A DNA stretch of 64,000 nucleotides from Sorex araneus (GCF_027595985.1 NC_073305.1:82989126-83053125), one strand, 5' to 3'; positions 23,930-34,302 are shown, numbered from the stretch's first letter. The notes: generated by a model not told the origin, from the sequence alone. Program-made: numbers and translations.

Positions 23930-24513
23930 TTTAAAAAAAAATTTATTTTTTTAAAAAATTTTATCACCATGTGGAAAGTTACAGAGTTCTCAGGTTTATG
24001 TCTCAGTTATACCGTATTCAAACACCATCCCTTCACCAGTGCCCATATTCCACCACCAAAATCCCCAGTATACCCCCCGCCCCCCACCCCAACTGTATAA
24101 CTGATGAATTTCACTTCATTTTCTCTTCACCTTGATTACGTTCCATATTTCAACACAAAACTCACTATTGTTGTGGGAGTTATATCCCCAAACAAGATAA
24201 CCCTAATAAGGAGGCATTTGATAATTAGTTTTCCATTAAAAGATTGTATGTTTTCAGGTTTTAGAAAAGGTCGCACGGCCGCGTTAGCGGCCGCGCGGCT
24301 CGGATGTGTCCCAGTCCCGAATCCTGGAGCCGTGTTAGTTGCTGCTCAGTGTCGCCAGGGCTCCATCTGGAGAAGGTGTGCTGGCGGCACCTCCTCCTTC
24401 TGGCCCCCCGGTGTTGCTGGCCCCGATTCGGGTCCGGAGCATTGTCCGGGCCGCGTTGCTCACCAGAATGCCTGCCGCTTCTCTGTGGATTGTGGCAGCA
24501 AGATCTCTTTATT
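23930..24513 (-). mobile_element. LINE-1 3' UTR, CpG-rich antisense copy
   Basis: Starts with an antisense A-rich tail, then TTATCACCATGTGGAAAGTT, the TCTCAGTTATACCGTATTCA block, the C-rich block, AACTGATGAATTTCACTTCA and the hairpin GGCCGCGTTAGCGGCC. It continues into a CpG-rich segment (24270-24480) that aligns with 42778-42870 (CTGGAGCC, GCTCAGTGTCNCCAGG, CATCTGGAGAAGG). No ORF2 sequence is present. Retained CpGs suggest a young or unmethylated source. Confidence 0.85.
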
Positions 24514-24736
24514 AAATTATTGAAAGGTTTTTTGTTTGTTTGTTTGTTTTGCTTTTTTTTTGGGTCACACCCGGCGATGCACAGGGGTTACTCCTGGCTC
24601 TGCACTCAGGAATCACCCCTGGCGGTGCTCAGGGGACCATATGGGATGCTGGGAATCGAACCTGGGTCGGCCGCGTGCAAGGCAAATGCCCTATCTGCTG
24701 TGCTATTGCTCCAACCCCGAATTACTGAAAGTTTTG
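24514..24736 (-). repeat. SINE-A copy next to L1, with target duplication
   Basis: Near-consensus antisense family A (24529-24719), preceded by a (TTTG)n tail. Flanks are AATTATTGAAAGGTTTT and AATTACTGAAAGTTTT, a slightly diverged duplication. Confidence 0.93.
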
Positions 24737-24764
24737 AAATTGTATATGATTCTCTTTTAAAAGT

Positions 24765-25293
24765 TTATTAAGATATAATTGATAAAAAAACTAGATATTT
24801 AAAGTGTACAACATGATATAATACATCTGTCTACTGTTAAAAGATTATGTAAATTTACAAACCCACCACATATTTACCACTTTTTTCTTTATGGTGAGAA
24901 CATATAAATTTAATTACCTTGCCAGTAACAATCATATAATACAGTGTTATCAACTATAATAATTAGGTTAACAAGTTATATAGACATCTAATCATCATTG
25001 TTATCTATTTTATAACTTAAAGCTTTTACCATTTTACCAATCCTATACCTTCTAGCTCTTGGGAACCACTTTTCTATTTTTATATCATTTGACTTTAAAA
25101 AAAAAACTGCAGATATATTTGATACAATGCTGATTCTGTGTTTCTCTCCCTTCTTTCACTTATCATGCAGATTCATTTATTTTCTTTCTACCTTCATATC
25201 CAACTACTTAGATTATTTCCATACTTGAATCATTAAGAATTAAGCTGCTATGAATATGGAAGTACAGATATCTCTTCAAGAAATTTTATTACC
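24765..25293 (-). mobile_element. Ancient L1M-type LINE-1, 3' part
   Basis: AAGATATAATTGATAAAAAA, GTGTACAACATGATATAATA, CAGTGTTATCAACTATAATA and TTGGGAACCACTTTTCTATT follow the antisense 3' end of mammal-wide L1M elements. It continues at 25476 after a SINE-A insertion. No intact ORF. Confidence 0.75.
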
Positions 25294-25475
25294 TGGGGCT
25301 AGAGAGACAGTGCAGCCAGTAGAGCTCTTGCCTTGAAGGAGACTGACCTGGGTTCCTTGGCATTGCATATGGTCGCCAGAGCACCGTCAGGAGTGATTCT
25401 TGAGTTCAGAGCCAGGAGTAACCCTTGAGTATTACCAGGTATGACAAAAAAAAAAACAAGCAAACAAACAAAAAA
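25294..25475 (+). repeat. SINE-A copy inserted into ancient L1
   Basis: GGGGCTAGAGAGACAGTGCA to an AACAAGCAAACAAACAAAA tail. It splits the L1M element in two, so it is younger than that L1. Confidence 0.9.
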
Positions 25476-25665
25476 TCCTCTGAGTATAGCCAGAAATGGA
25501 ACTTCTGTGTCATATGGTAGTTTTATTTCTAATTTCTCAAGGATCTCCATTCTATCTTCTATAATGTCTGCAGCAATCTACATTTCCATTAATAGTGAGC
25601 AGGGGTCCCTTTTCTTCATCAGTTCCCCAACACCTGTCATCTCTTCTACTTTGATCATAGACTTA
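25476..25665 (-). mobile_element. Ancient L1M-type LINE-1, ORF2 part
   Basis: Antisense continuation: GAAATGGAACTTCTGTGTCA, ATGGTAGTTTTATTTCTAAT, CCCCAACACCTGTCATCTCT. This corresponds to the last third of L1 ORF2 in other mammals. Frameshifted. Confidence 0.75.
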
Positions 25666-25990
25666 ACCACGCATAGGGTCTTTGTGTCTATGGAACCTGT
25701 GAAAAAACATCACATGCCCATAAGACATGCCGTGACCAAAATATTGGTGTAGGGAGAATATTTCTGGAAGGATGATTCTAGAAAAGGCAAGTTAGTGTGC
25801 TGGACAATGACATACAGACAGACTAGATCAATAAGATCCTTGCTTGATGTTACCAAGTTTATCTCCTATTTGTAAGTACCTGGATATATGGATCAGTTTT
25901 TAAATTTTGTATTTATGAGACATCTTTCTATAGAACTCTCAATCACAACAATTTTTATAAAAATTAAAAATTTAGCAACAATTAGAAAAT
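25666..25990. other. AT-rich DNA, no feature seen
   Basis: No supported feature; it may hold more of the decayed L1. Confidence 0.4.
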
Positions 25991-26204
25991 AATTATAATA
26001 GAGGGCCAGAGTGATAATACAGCAGGTAGAGCATTTGCCTTGCGCACGGCTGACCTGGGTCCAATACACGGCATCCCAAGCACTGCCAATAGTAATTCCT
26101 GAGTGCAGAGCCAATAGTCAATACTGAGCATTGCTGGCTGTGACCCAAAAAGCAAAGAAAAAAAAAGAAAACCAAAAAAACCTCACACACAAATTATAAT
26201 AGAG
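25991..26204 (+). repeat. SINE-A copy with 13-bp target duplication
   Basis: Family A element (26004-26191), internally shortened at the CATATGG block. Flanked on both sides by AATTATAATAGAG. Confidence 0.93.
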
Positions 26205-26721
26205 TTAAAATGCACAGAATATTTCCTATACATATAATACAGTCTTCTACAACTCCAGAAAGATGTCTTTAGAGAGATTTCCCCCTTAGTTTCTCACACA
26301 CTTGTGCCCTCAGTGCCAGTTTTCACAAAAACACAGGTTTATTTCACATGATTTAATGGAACATAGATTCTCAAGAAAAGGACAGACAACCTTTAAGAGT
26401 AACCTTGTGTCTGTAAGTTTAAAATGGCACCAAGTGTAGACTTCATAACACATGAGGATATTGTAGGAATGCTGCAGAGTTATGAATTATCTTCATGGAA
26501 GATTCAAACAGTGCAATATCACAGCACATCTTTCCAATTCTTCTAACAAGAAAACCTGTGACTATATGAATTCTCTCTATGCTCACTTTCAAATTCTACA
26601 CTGTACTTTTGTTTTGTTTGGGAGCTTTATCTGTGGTACTTGAAGTCTGCTGCATGCAAAGTAAGTCTCTAAACATCTATACTGTCTCTTGGAACCCTGT
26701 TTTGCTTCCTGTGCATCACTG
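26205..26721. other. No feature seen
   Basis: No supported gene or repeat. Confidence 0.4.
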
Positions 26722-26875
26722 GGGGGCCACATCCAATGATGCCGTAGGTTACTACTGGCTCTGTGCTCAGGAATCACTGCTGGTGGTGCTCAGAGACTAT
26801 AGGTGATGCCAGGGTTCAAACCTGGGTCAACTACATGCAAAGCAAACATCTTATCCACTCTGGACTCTCTCTCTG
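26722..26875 (-). repeat. SINE-A copy, diverged
   Basis: GGGGCCACATCCAATGATGC, GGCTCTGTGCTCAGGAATCA, GGGTTCAAACCTGGGTCAAC and ATGCAAAGCAAACATC: antisense family A without a clear A tail. Confidence 0.85.
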
Positions 26876-26879
26876 TCTC

Positions 26880-27395
26880 CTACGTTGTTCTATTTTATAC
26901 AGGTGATATAAAAAGAAAAGTTCAATTTTAGCTAACTTTAACTTTCTAAAATTTTTATTTTGAATTAATTTTTGGTCAATGGGAGTTTAGAAAACCTTTT
27001 CCTGTTACCAATTTTTCCACAATATTAATATTTAGTTATTAAGTTGCGGTCTATAGTTTAAGGAGTTGAGAGTAGACCATGACCTGACTCATTACACTTC
27101 CAGCCAATTTGCAATTTGCTGGTCAGTAAGTGAGCCTTTGTTTGTAGCTCAAAAGAACACCTAATCTACCATCTACCTTTCTTAATAAGAGTAGCCATCA
27201 GAAAAGAGAAGCTCCTTGCAAACAATAATGCACTACCAAGAAAGAAGCAATTATTTAAAAATATGAATTATGAGTATTTCAAGGGGAAGATTGTCCTATT
27301 TTTAAATTTTAGAAAAAAATTATCTTCCAAAAGTTTCAAGCATATTTTTTCTGGTACTGAAATCCACTCAAATATTAGTTTATACATTTATACAG
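26880..27395. other. AT-rich DNA, no feature seen
   Basis: No supported gene or repeat. Confidence 0.4.
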
Positions 27396-27643
27396 GACTG
27401 GAGTGATAGCACAGCGGGGTAGGGCGTTTGCCTTGCACGTGGCCAACCCAGGTTCGATTCCTCTGTCCCTCTCAGAGAGCCCAGCAAGGTACCGAGAGTA
27501 TCCCGCACAGCAGAGCCTGTCAAGCTACCCACGGCATATTCGATATGCTAAAAACAGTAACAACAAGTCTCACAATGGAGACGTTATTGGTGCCTGCTCA
27601 AGCAACTCAAAGAACAATGGGATGGCAGTGCTACAATGCTACT
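27396..27643 (+). repeat. SINE-B copy, full length
   Basis: GGACTGGAGTGATAGCACAG head with B box GGTTCGATTCC, then the SINE-B body, ending GGCAGTGCTACAATGCTAC. There is no A tail. The duplicated internal GCCTGTCAAGCTACC block is visible. Confidence 0.95.
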
Positions 27644-27793
27644 TTATACAATCTAATTGAAACTGCTTTTGAAAACTAAGGACTACTGAATACTATTGAC
27701 AATTAGAATGGAATACAGTTAAAATTATTAGAGTATATTTTGTTTATTAATATTCATTTTATTTCCAACTGAGAATATTTGCATATGTTTATT

Positions 27794-27850
27794 AATTTCA
27801 ATCTGATCAGTTATAGCTGTATTTATGAATTTCAATCTGATCAGTCATAG
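27794..27850. repeat. Local direct duplication
   Basis: ATTTCAATCTGATCAGTTAT is repeated 34 bases downstream with one change (GTCAT). A small tandem duplication in otherwise unique AT-rich DNA. Confidence 0.85.
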
Positions 27851-28529
27851 TTTTCTATGCCAATAAAGTGAGCAGAAAAATCACACCTAGTTCAAAAAGA
27901 CCCTTGAGTCCTCTACTTAAAAGCAATAAACTGTTGGTCTCTCAACAATAATCATTTCAGTTCATTTAACTGTCTGTTATTTTAGTTATTATGTATTGTT
28001 ATAACAAATGCATAGAAATAATATTACATAAGCATCTTCATTGACCTTCACTTCCATATTTAAATTATATTCATTAACAAAAAGTTACATTGCTATAACA
28101 AAATCATGAAATAATCTCAATTAATTAGATTACTTGAATACAAGAAATGTATTAAGTTGTAATTCAAAGTGATTATAGCTGGAAAAAAATAGCTTCCCAT
28201 TTTATTAGATAAACAAGACACAGGAAGAGATGTGTTTATCGCACACCACTTCCTCAGTTCCCTCAAGCATTTGTGGGGAAGAAGTAAAAAACATAACCAA
28301 AGAAAAGCATCTCTTATGATTCACAGTTTTCAATCATTATATTATTATATTTGAATTATGTCATTATAAGGGATGCCTGTCAGGGCTAGTCACTCTCAAT
28401 TGGAAATCTGCATATAACTGGCAGACCTCTAGTGGACAGTGGTTCAAGGTTCTCAACATAGAGATTGACCCAGCAGATAATCGGTGACTGAATGAATCCA
28501 TGAATGTGAAACTTTAAAAAAGAGAATTT
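27851..28529. other. AT-rich DNA, no gene seen
   Basis: No supported feature. Confidence 0.4.
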
Positions 28530-28690
28530 GGGGAGGTAGGGGCTGAACCATACCTCAAGGATTACGAATGGCTCTGCATTCAGTAATCACTTCTGTTGTG
28601 GCTTGAGGGGCCATATGTAGTGCCACACATCAAACACCCAGCTCACTGCATGTGAGATGAGTGTTCTATTAGTACTATCTCTCTAAGCCC
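28530..28690 (-). repeat. SINE-A copy, old
   Basis: GGCTCTGCATTCAGTAATCA, GAGGGGCCATATGTAGTGCC and ATCTCTCTAAGCCC are the antisense family A landmarks. Confidence 0.7.
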
Positions 28691-28964
28691 ATGAAAAAAA
28701 ATTCTGTGTGTAAGTGAACTCAATGCATTTCAAACATCTGTTAATGAGTGAGTCACATATTTAATAGTTTCTTTTAGTTTTTGTTTTTCAGTTTATGTCT
28801 TCTATCTTTTGTTTGAGATTGCCAAGATATTTTAAAATTTGAACAAAAATATAGGTCTATTAAAGACCGAAGGTATTTGGGTGGAGAAAGTGCCAATTAA
28901 ATTGTTTTTAAATGGGAGTCAATGAAATGAAAATTTACAGTCCTATTCTTTATTTCACTTCTAA

Positions 28965-29890
28965 TTTTTATTTTATTTTATTTTATTTATTTTATTTTTT
29001 GCCGGGCACTGCACCCACGGCATGTCTTTGCTTTATTAAAGGGCCCGCGCTGCAGTCAATATAAAAACACAAAAATCCCATCAGTTTAATAACAATAAAA
29101 AAAAAAACCCAAAAGTGGAAAACCGAGGGGGCAGGAAGAGACCCCTAGCACAGGGGCACAGGGGTCCCCGCTCACGGCGCCAGGCCGAGCGCAGGGCACC
29201 AAGTATTGCTGTTGCTACGAGGTAGGGAGGGCAGCGATTGTCCAGTGGGCGCCCCCCGTTCATCCAGGCCGGGGACCCTCCCTTCTTCTGGGGTGTGCTC
29301 AGCTTCTGCGTGCCCCGGATCTTGTCCAGCAGGCCAGAGATGAAGGCCTCAGTGGGTTTGTAAGAGTCAACCAGCAGCTCCCTGACCCTGGCAGTTCGGG
29401 CATCGTCACTCTCCATGTCCAGGAGCTCGTCCCCGTCTACCTCCAGCTCGGGGATCTCCTCTTCCTGGCAGTCGTAGAGGCAGGTGAGATGCTCCAGGTT
29501 GAGGCGTTTCCGTAGCTCCTTGCGGTTGTACTTGACCGTGACCTTCCCTTGGTGCCTCGCGGGGCCCTTGTCGTCCGCCCCCCCACCCCGCGGGCCCTTG
29601 CCCGCAGCTTCCGGGGGGCTCTGAAAGTAGACGTGGGGCCCTGGGCCGCTGCTGCCCGGCCTGGGGGCCTGAACTGACTCCGCTGCATCCCCCGCAGGGC
29701 CACTGTCGGCCATGGTGGCCGCCGGGGCCACGTACACGCATTGGGCCCCTCCCTGCGCCACCGTCTACAGGACGCCCACCGGCTGGCTCCAGCCCCCGGC
29801 TCGGGGTTAACTCTCTCCGTTGGCTCCACTGGGGGGGAGGCAGGGGCAGCTGCAGCATGAGGAGTCCCCGCGCCTGGCCTGGCCTCGTTA
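28965..29890 (-). pseudogene. PPP1R14B: PPP1R14B retrocopy (processed, intronless)
   Basis: The parent gene encodes a small cytosolic inhibitor of protein phosphatase 1 (PHI-1), active when a threonine in its VTVKY motif is phosphorylated. Here the whole mRNA is copied without introns: GC-rich 5' UTR, start codon at 29711-29713 in a GCCACCATGG context, a 144-codon uninterrupted parental frame, 3' UTR, polyadenylation signal (29032-29037) and an A-rich tail (28965-29000). The family core is retained: HVYFQSPPEAA, GKVTVKYNRKELRKRL, DCQEEEIPELE, KPTEAFISGLLDKIRG. Differences: a five-residue deletion where the parent has the EWILEQ stretch (the copy reads NLEHLTCLYD), and the stop codon is TGA to GGA at 29279-29281. 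The frame therefore runs 66 codons into the former 3' UTR. An in-frame upstream ATG would give 226 residues. Loss of the stop and the deletion favour a pseudogene, but the open frame leaves a retrogene possible. Confidence 0.9.
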
Positions 29891-29957
29891 CCCCCCCTAA
29901 ATTTTAAAGCTGAAAGTAAAGCAATCATTAAGTGGTTCAGGTAAAAGAAAAACATCT

Positions 29958-30015
29958 GCAATGAACATAGAAATAACTTTCCACATGGTGATTCAATAAA
30001 AAAAAAAATAAAATA
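29958..30015 (+). mobile_element. Tiny LINE-1 3' end with inverted piece
   Basis: AACTTTCCACATGGTGATTC then AATAAAAAAAAAA is a sense L1 3' terminus. The 17 bases before it, GCAATGAACATAGAAAT, match the antisense of L1 ORF2 (compare 4091-4107). An antisense piece joined to a sense tail fits a very short twin-primed insertion. Confidence 0.6.
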
Positions 30016-30449
30016 AATTAAAAACTAAAAATAAAAAAACTAATTGAACCGGAGTCAAATTAAACTTTCCGTCAATTATGCAGATTACTCAAGAAATTAT
30101 GTAGATTGTTAATAAATTCTTAAGTGATGTGCAAAAAATACATCTTGACCTGAGTGATCCATCAGGTCTACGCTGACTTGTCCTATAATTCCTCCCAGAA
30201 AGCACTTCTGGGTAGTTAGAAAACAGGTCCCATACTGACTCTACTGAAACCAGCTTGGCAACATGGGTCAACTAGCTATGAGAACAGTTCTTTGCAAACC
30301 TATTACTATGTACCTTGCTCAGTTTGATCTCTCACTAGAGCAGATTTTTCTGCAGAGTAGGCTCTCTGGGGCCCATTAAGGTAGGAGTTTCAAGTAAAGC
30401 TTTTTTCCAAGATAGTATTTTATGTGAGTTCCCTGGGGTAGTGGTAGAA
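30016..30449. other. No clear feature
   Basis: Sequence between the L1 tail and the zinc-finger pseudogene. It could contain the decayed 3' end of the zinc-finger copy. Confidence 0.35.
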
Positions 30450-31860
30450 GAGCCAATCATTGATAGAAATTTTCTCCTTTATTTTGGAAAGTCTTTCTTT
30501 TGAATAGGACATTCTTTTGTTAAGAACCCAAGTAGGCACTCCAAGCTCATGTTTTTGCCACATTCAAGAGAAACATACAAATTTTCATGAGTCTGGCTTC
30601 ACTGATAAGTAAGTCAGAGTTCTGTTAGCTTGCTTAACTTGGGATGTGGTTTCTCCCCATTGTGGGTTTTCTGAAGTCCAGAGAGCTGTGCACACTTTCT
30701 GGAGCACTGCTGACCTTGAGAACACTGGAAAAGCAGTGCTCAGGTGTGAGTTCCCTTAGAATGCAGAGGTGAACGAGTTGCTAGAAAGCTCACATCCACT
30801 GCCTTTGTGAGGTTTCTAACCGTGGAATCCTGAGCCCCCCTATGGGTGCCCACACACGAACTAGACTAACACTTTACCAAAACTAAGGGCATGTGTAGGT
30901 TTCCTATTTGAGTGACTACTAAGGGGTTCTGCCAGGGCAGCTCTGTGCCAAACATCTCATTTCCGCTAACTGCAGATTTTCTGATCTGCACTGAAATCTG
31001 AGGTGTGAAGGAAGTCTGAGATTTACCTAGAGTTTTTTTCTCATCTTAATGAGTCTTAGACATGTACATTTTAAAATTATATATATAACATATATATATT
31101 GCTTTTTGGCGATGCACAGGGGTTACTCCTGGCTCTGTACTCAGAAATTACTCCTGGTGCTGCTCAAGGGACTGTATGGGATGCTGGGAATCGAACCCTG
31201 GTTGGCCGCGTGCAAGGCAAACCCTCTACCCACTGTGCTATCGCTCCAGCTCCTTAAAATTATAATTTTTCTCTGGTCAAGACATTTGTAAGGCATCTGA
31301 TACATGAGGAAGGCTGAACTAAAGACCTTCTTCACCTGCAATACAGAGATAAAGCTTTTCACTGCTGTGGACAATTTAATGTGGAACAAGGGATGGATTC
31401 CAGTGGAAGCTGCAGTCACACACACTGTATTTGTAACACTGATCGTCTATTTGAGTTCTCCTATTCTACTGGGCCACAAAGTCCATGCCAAGGTGGTGTG
31501 GCTTCTCCTCCATGTGAATTCTGTGGTGGACAATAAAGTCTGAGAACAGTTGAACATCTTTTATTCCAAGCATTTGAAAGTGTTTGTGTGAATTTCCTGA
31601 TACCTGATTAGGTTGGCACGCCATGTGAAACTTCTCATTCCTTCCAAACATTTATATGGTTTTTCAACTGTGTGGACTCTCTGGTGGACAATCAGGCCTG
31701 ATTTCTGGCCAAAGAATTTCTCCCAGGTACCAAAGTTCCAGAGCTTCTCTCCAATATGAACTCTTTCATGAACAATGAAGGATGAACCGTGCTGGTAGTT
31801 TCTCTCACACTTGGTACATTTGTAGGGCCTCATGTTCAAGACAATGGTATATCTGATCAT
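30450..31860 (-). pseudogene. C2H2 zinc-finger (KRAB-ZNF type) pseudogene
   Basis: Tandem C2H2 zinc-finger proteins bind DNA and act in the nucleus as repressors. On the minus strand the frame at 31561-31860 has one intact finger, YKCTKCERNYQHGSSFIVH.RVH, with the normal spacing and a GEK linker. It is followed by fingers missing a cysteine (LWNFGTWEKFF... IVHQRVHTVEKPYKC). Further finger traces follow: HHRIHMEEKPHH near 31466-31560, KVFSSAFLMY and PYKCLDQ near 31265-31330, then KTHNGEKPH and SLECGKNMS further down to about 30500. Frames shift between blocks and stops intervene. A SINE-A interrupts it. No introns are visible, so it may be a retrocopy or a terminal exon remnant. The parent gene is not identified. 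Confidence 0.75.
31071..31264 (-). repeat. SINE-A copy inserted into the zinc-finger pseudogene
   Basis: Antisense family A (31098-31253) whose A tail has shrunk to a TATATA run. TTAAAATTATA flanks both sides. It postdates the pseudogene. Confidence 0.93.
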
Positions 31861-31869
31861 CTATTTGAA

Positions 31870-32100
31870 TGATTAGTTGATACAATAATTTAAACAATCT
31901 CTCCACCAGTGTCAACTTCCTCTACCAGTGTTTCCATATTTCCTCCCCACCCCAACCCCCACTTCACCGCGCCTGTCAACTTAATAGGCACATTGCAACA
32001 TCTCAGTGGTTGCAGCTTAGATCTCATGTTTTCAGTTCTGTTTACTCTGTGTTTTTGGTATATGGCTATACCCCTCATTCAAGTCACTGGTAAATAGGAA
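31870..32100 (-). mobile_element. Old LINE-1 3' UTR-like segment
   Basis: CCTCTACCAGTGTTTCCATA, a C-rich CCCCACCCCAACCCC block, CTGTCAACTTAATAGGCACA and ATCTCATGTTTTCAGTTCTG parallel the antisense L1 3' UTR layout, including 46140-46290. Confidence 0.5.
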
Positions 32101-32129
32101 GCCCTCTATACCTGTCAACCCATTACATT

Positions 32130-32562
32130 ATTTTTTTAAAAAATTGAATCACAATGAAATACACAGTTATGAAGTTGTTCATGATTGGGTTTCAGTCATA
32201 TAATGTTCCAACACGAGTCTTCTTCACCACCAATGTCTCTAGTTTCCCTACTGCCATCCCCACCTCCCACCTGTCTCATCTTTATGCTCCAGGACAGGCA
32301 TTTTTCCTCGCTCTCTCTCTCTCTCTCTTTCTTTTTGGGCATTTTCAGTACAGACACTAAGTGACTAATATGTTTGTTCTTTTACCTATTTTTATCAGGC
32401 AGTTCTTATCCAGTGTGATCATGATGTCTAACTGTCTAACTATCTTGTCATCCTGGTCCCTTCTCTATCCCAACTGCCTTCTCCCCCAGCACGTGGGGCA
32501 GGCTTCCAACCATGGACCAATTTCTATGGTTCTTGTTTCTACTGTCCTTGGATAATAGTCTC

Positions 32563-32608
<46 letters not shown>

Positions 32609-32885
32609 CCATATGAGTGAAATTATTCTATGTCTGTCCCTCTCCTTCTAACTCATTTTACTCAGTATGATACTCTACATATTCATGTATTTATAAGCAG
32701 TTTTCATGACTTTATTTATCCTAATAGCTGTACAGTATTCCATTGTGTAGATATACCATCATTTCTTTATCTAGTCATCTGTTCTCAGGCACTCAGGTTG
32801 TTTCCAGATTCTGGCTATTGTGAATAGTGCTGCAATAAAAATACAAGTGCAGTTGGTGTTTCTGCTGTGTGTTTTTGGGGCCCAG
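32130..32885 (-). mobile_element. Old LINE-1, ORF2 end plus 3' UTR
   Basis: Antisense 3' UTR with TTCATGATTGGGTTTCAGTC. After an internal (TA)n run at 32564-32606 comes the ORF2 C-terminal coding part: GTGAAATTATTCTATGTCTG, AACTCATTTTACTCAGTATG, TTCCATTGTGTAGATATACC, GGCTATTGTGAATAGTGCTG. It is older than the copies at 3388 and 57461, and frames are broken. Confidence 0.85.
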
Positions 32886-32920
32886 GTTTTTTTTTTCGAG
32901 AATTTGCATTAATGGTGGGT

Positions 32921-33072
32921 CTTTCCTTCCTTCCTTCCTTCCTTCCTTCCTTCCTTCCTTCCTTCCTTCCTTCCTTCCTTCCTTCCTTCCTTCCTTCCTT
33001 CCTTCCTTCCTTCCTTCCTTCCTTCCTTCCTTTTTTCTTTTATTTTTCTTTCTTTCTTTTATTCTTTCTTTC
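32921..33072. repeat. (CCTT)n microsatellite
   Basis: About 28 near-perfect CCTT units (to about 33032), then degenerate CTTT units. Encodes Lys-Glu-Gly-Arg or Phe-Leu-Pro-Ser repeats in long spurious frames. Likely length-polymorphic. Confidence 0.97.
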
Positions 33073-33159
33073 TGGGATAAAATCCAGGACCGCACACATG
33101 CATGGTCAAGGCTCTACTATGAGTTATATTTCCAGCCTACATTATTTTTTCCCTTCTAC

Positions 33160-33350
33160 CTTCTGGGCCAGCAGTTTAATGCTAGGGCCCTTGAGTGAGG
33201 TGCTGTTCAGATGCTATGGTGCTGAGGATTTCTTGGGCTATCTCAGTGGTGTTCAAAAGCCTTCAGGGCTGCACCTAGTGGTGCTCAGGAAATTATGTGT
33301 TGCCAGAAATCAAACCTGAATGAGTTTAATGCAAGGTATGTGTCTCTACT
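33160..33350 (-). repeat. SINE-A copy, old
   Basis: CACCTAGTGGTGCTCAGGAA, ATGTGTTGCCAGAAATCAAA and AATGCAAGGTATG follow antisense family A, strongly diverged. Confidence 0.6.
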
Positions 33351-33384
33351 TCATCCCTTCCACAAATTTGGTGATGCACTTATT

Positions 33385-33563
33385 TATTTTCATTTATTTG
33401 TTTGCAGGCTGTATCCAGCGGCATTCAGGGGTTATTCCTGATTCCGCATTCAGGATTATTCTTACCACTGCTCAGGGACCATATGGGGCAGTCAGACATC
33501 AAACCTGGGTTAACCACATGCACAGCATATGCTCTACCTACTGTACTATCACTTTAGCACCTG
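33385..33563 (-). repeat. SINE-A copy
   Basis: CATTCAGGGGTTATTCCTGA, CTCAGGGACCATATGGGGCA, ATCAAACCTGGGTTAACCAC and CTACTGTACTATCACTTTAG: antisense family A. Confidence 0.88.
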
Positions 33564-33822
33564 TTGATACACTTATTAGGTTTTCCTAAAAAGAGTTTTT
33601 CATTATTCCATTATTTTTCAAATGGTAAAAAGCAAAAACAAGGTTCTAAGTTGTTGACAGAGTGAATGGGCTACTTGGGCATTTGGAAGAGTTTAGTGCA
33701 TTTCTGTTTTTATAAAGTTGATGTAAGAGTAAAATCTGAGATCAAATCTTTTGGAGTATTATGTGATTTCCATCAGATCATACTGCATTGTGTAGGCCAG
33801 TTATAAAGTTATCCCTTTTTTA

Positions 33823-33863
33823 GTGTGTGTGTCTGTGTGTCTGTGTGTCTGTGTGTGTGTGTA
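33823..33863. repeat. (GTGTGTCT)n/(GT)n microsatellite
   Basis: Repeated GTGTGTCT units next to an old antisense SINE-A. Confidence 0.9.
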
Positions 33864-34008
33864 TGGGCAACAGCTGTGCTCAGGCTTCTTCTGGAATCTG
33901 TTCTCAGGGATAATTTCTGGCAGTGCTTGGAGGACCATATGTAGTGCCTAGTATTAAGTGCAGGTCATCCACTAGGAATATACTCACTGCACCATATCTA
34001 TGTTCCTA
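33864..34008 (-). repeat. SINE-A copy, old
   Basis: CAACAGCTGTGCTCAGGCTT, CTCAGGGATAATTTCTGGCA, TTGGAGGACCATATGTAGTG and CTCACTGCACCATATC: antisense family A. Confidence 0.75.
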
Positions 34009-34302
34009 TTTCTTCTTGACTTGAGAAGACATGAGACTCTGTGAAGATGTTTCCTTTAGAGTAACCTCAGAATGGATCATAGTTGCTGCTCAAGAGAATA
34101 GAGTGACTGGATGATAGCTGCTTATTCCTTCCTAATTCCATTACCTAGATATTATAATCAGGATGGCATAATAACAGTGGATAAACATTAAAGATTGAAT
34201 TTTATTTATAGAGAAATACAATGCAGATCGTTACAACATGCAAGCCGACCAAAAAGACTGGGAACACCTGTAAAAATGATTAGAGGCTGCCACAAAAGCG
34301 TC

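Noticed and set aside
29406-29961. 150- and 174-codon frames in the PPP1R14B retrocopy
   Set aside because: Alternative-frame shadows of the GC-rich retrocopy; only the frame encoding the PPP1R14B-like protein has homology.
32793-33319. Long frames with Lys-Glu-Gly-Arg or Phe-Leu-Pro-Ser repeats
   Set aside because: They translate the CCTT microsatellite.
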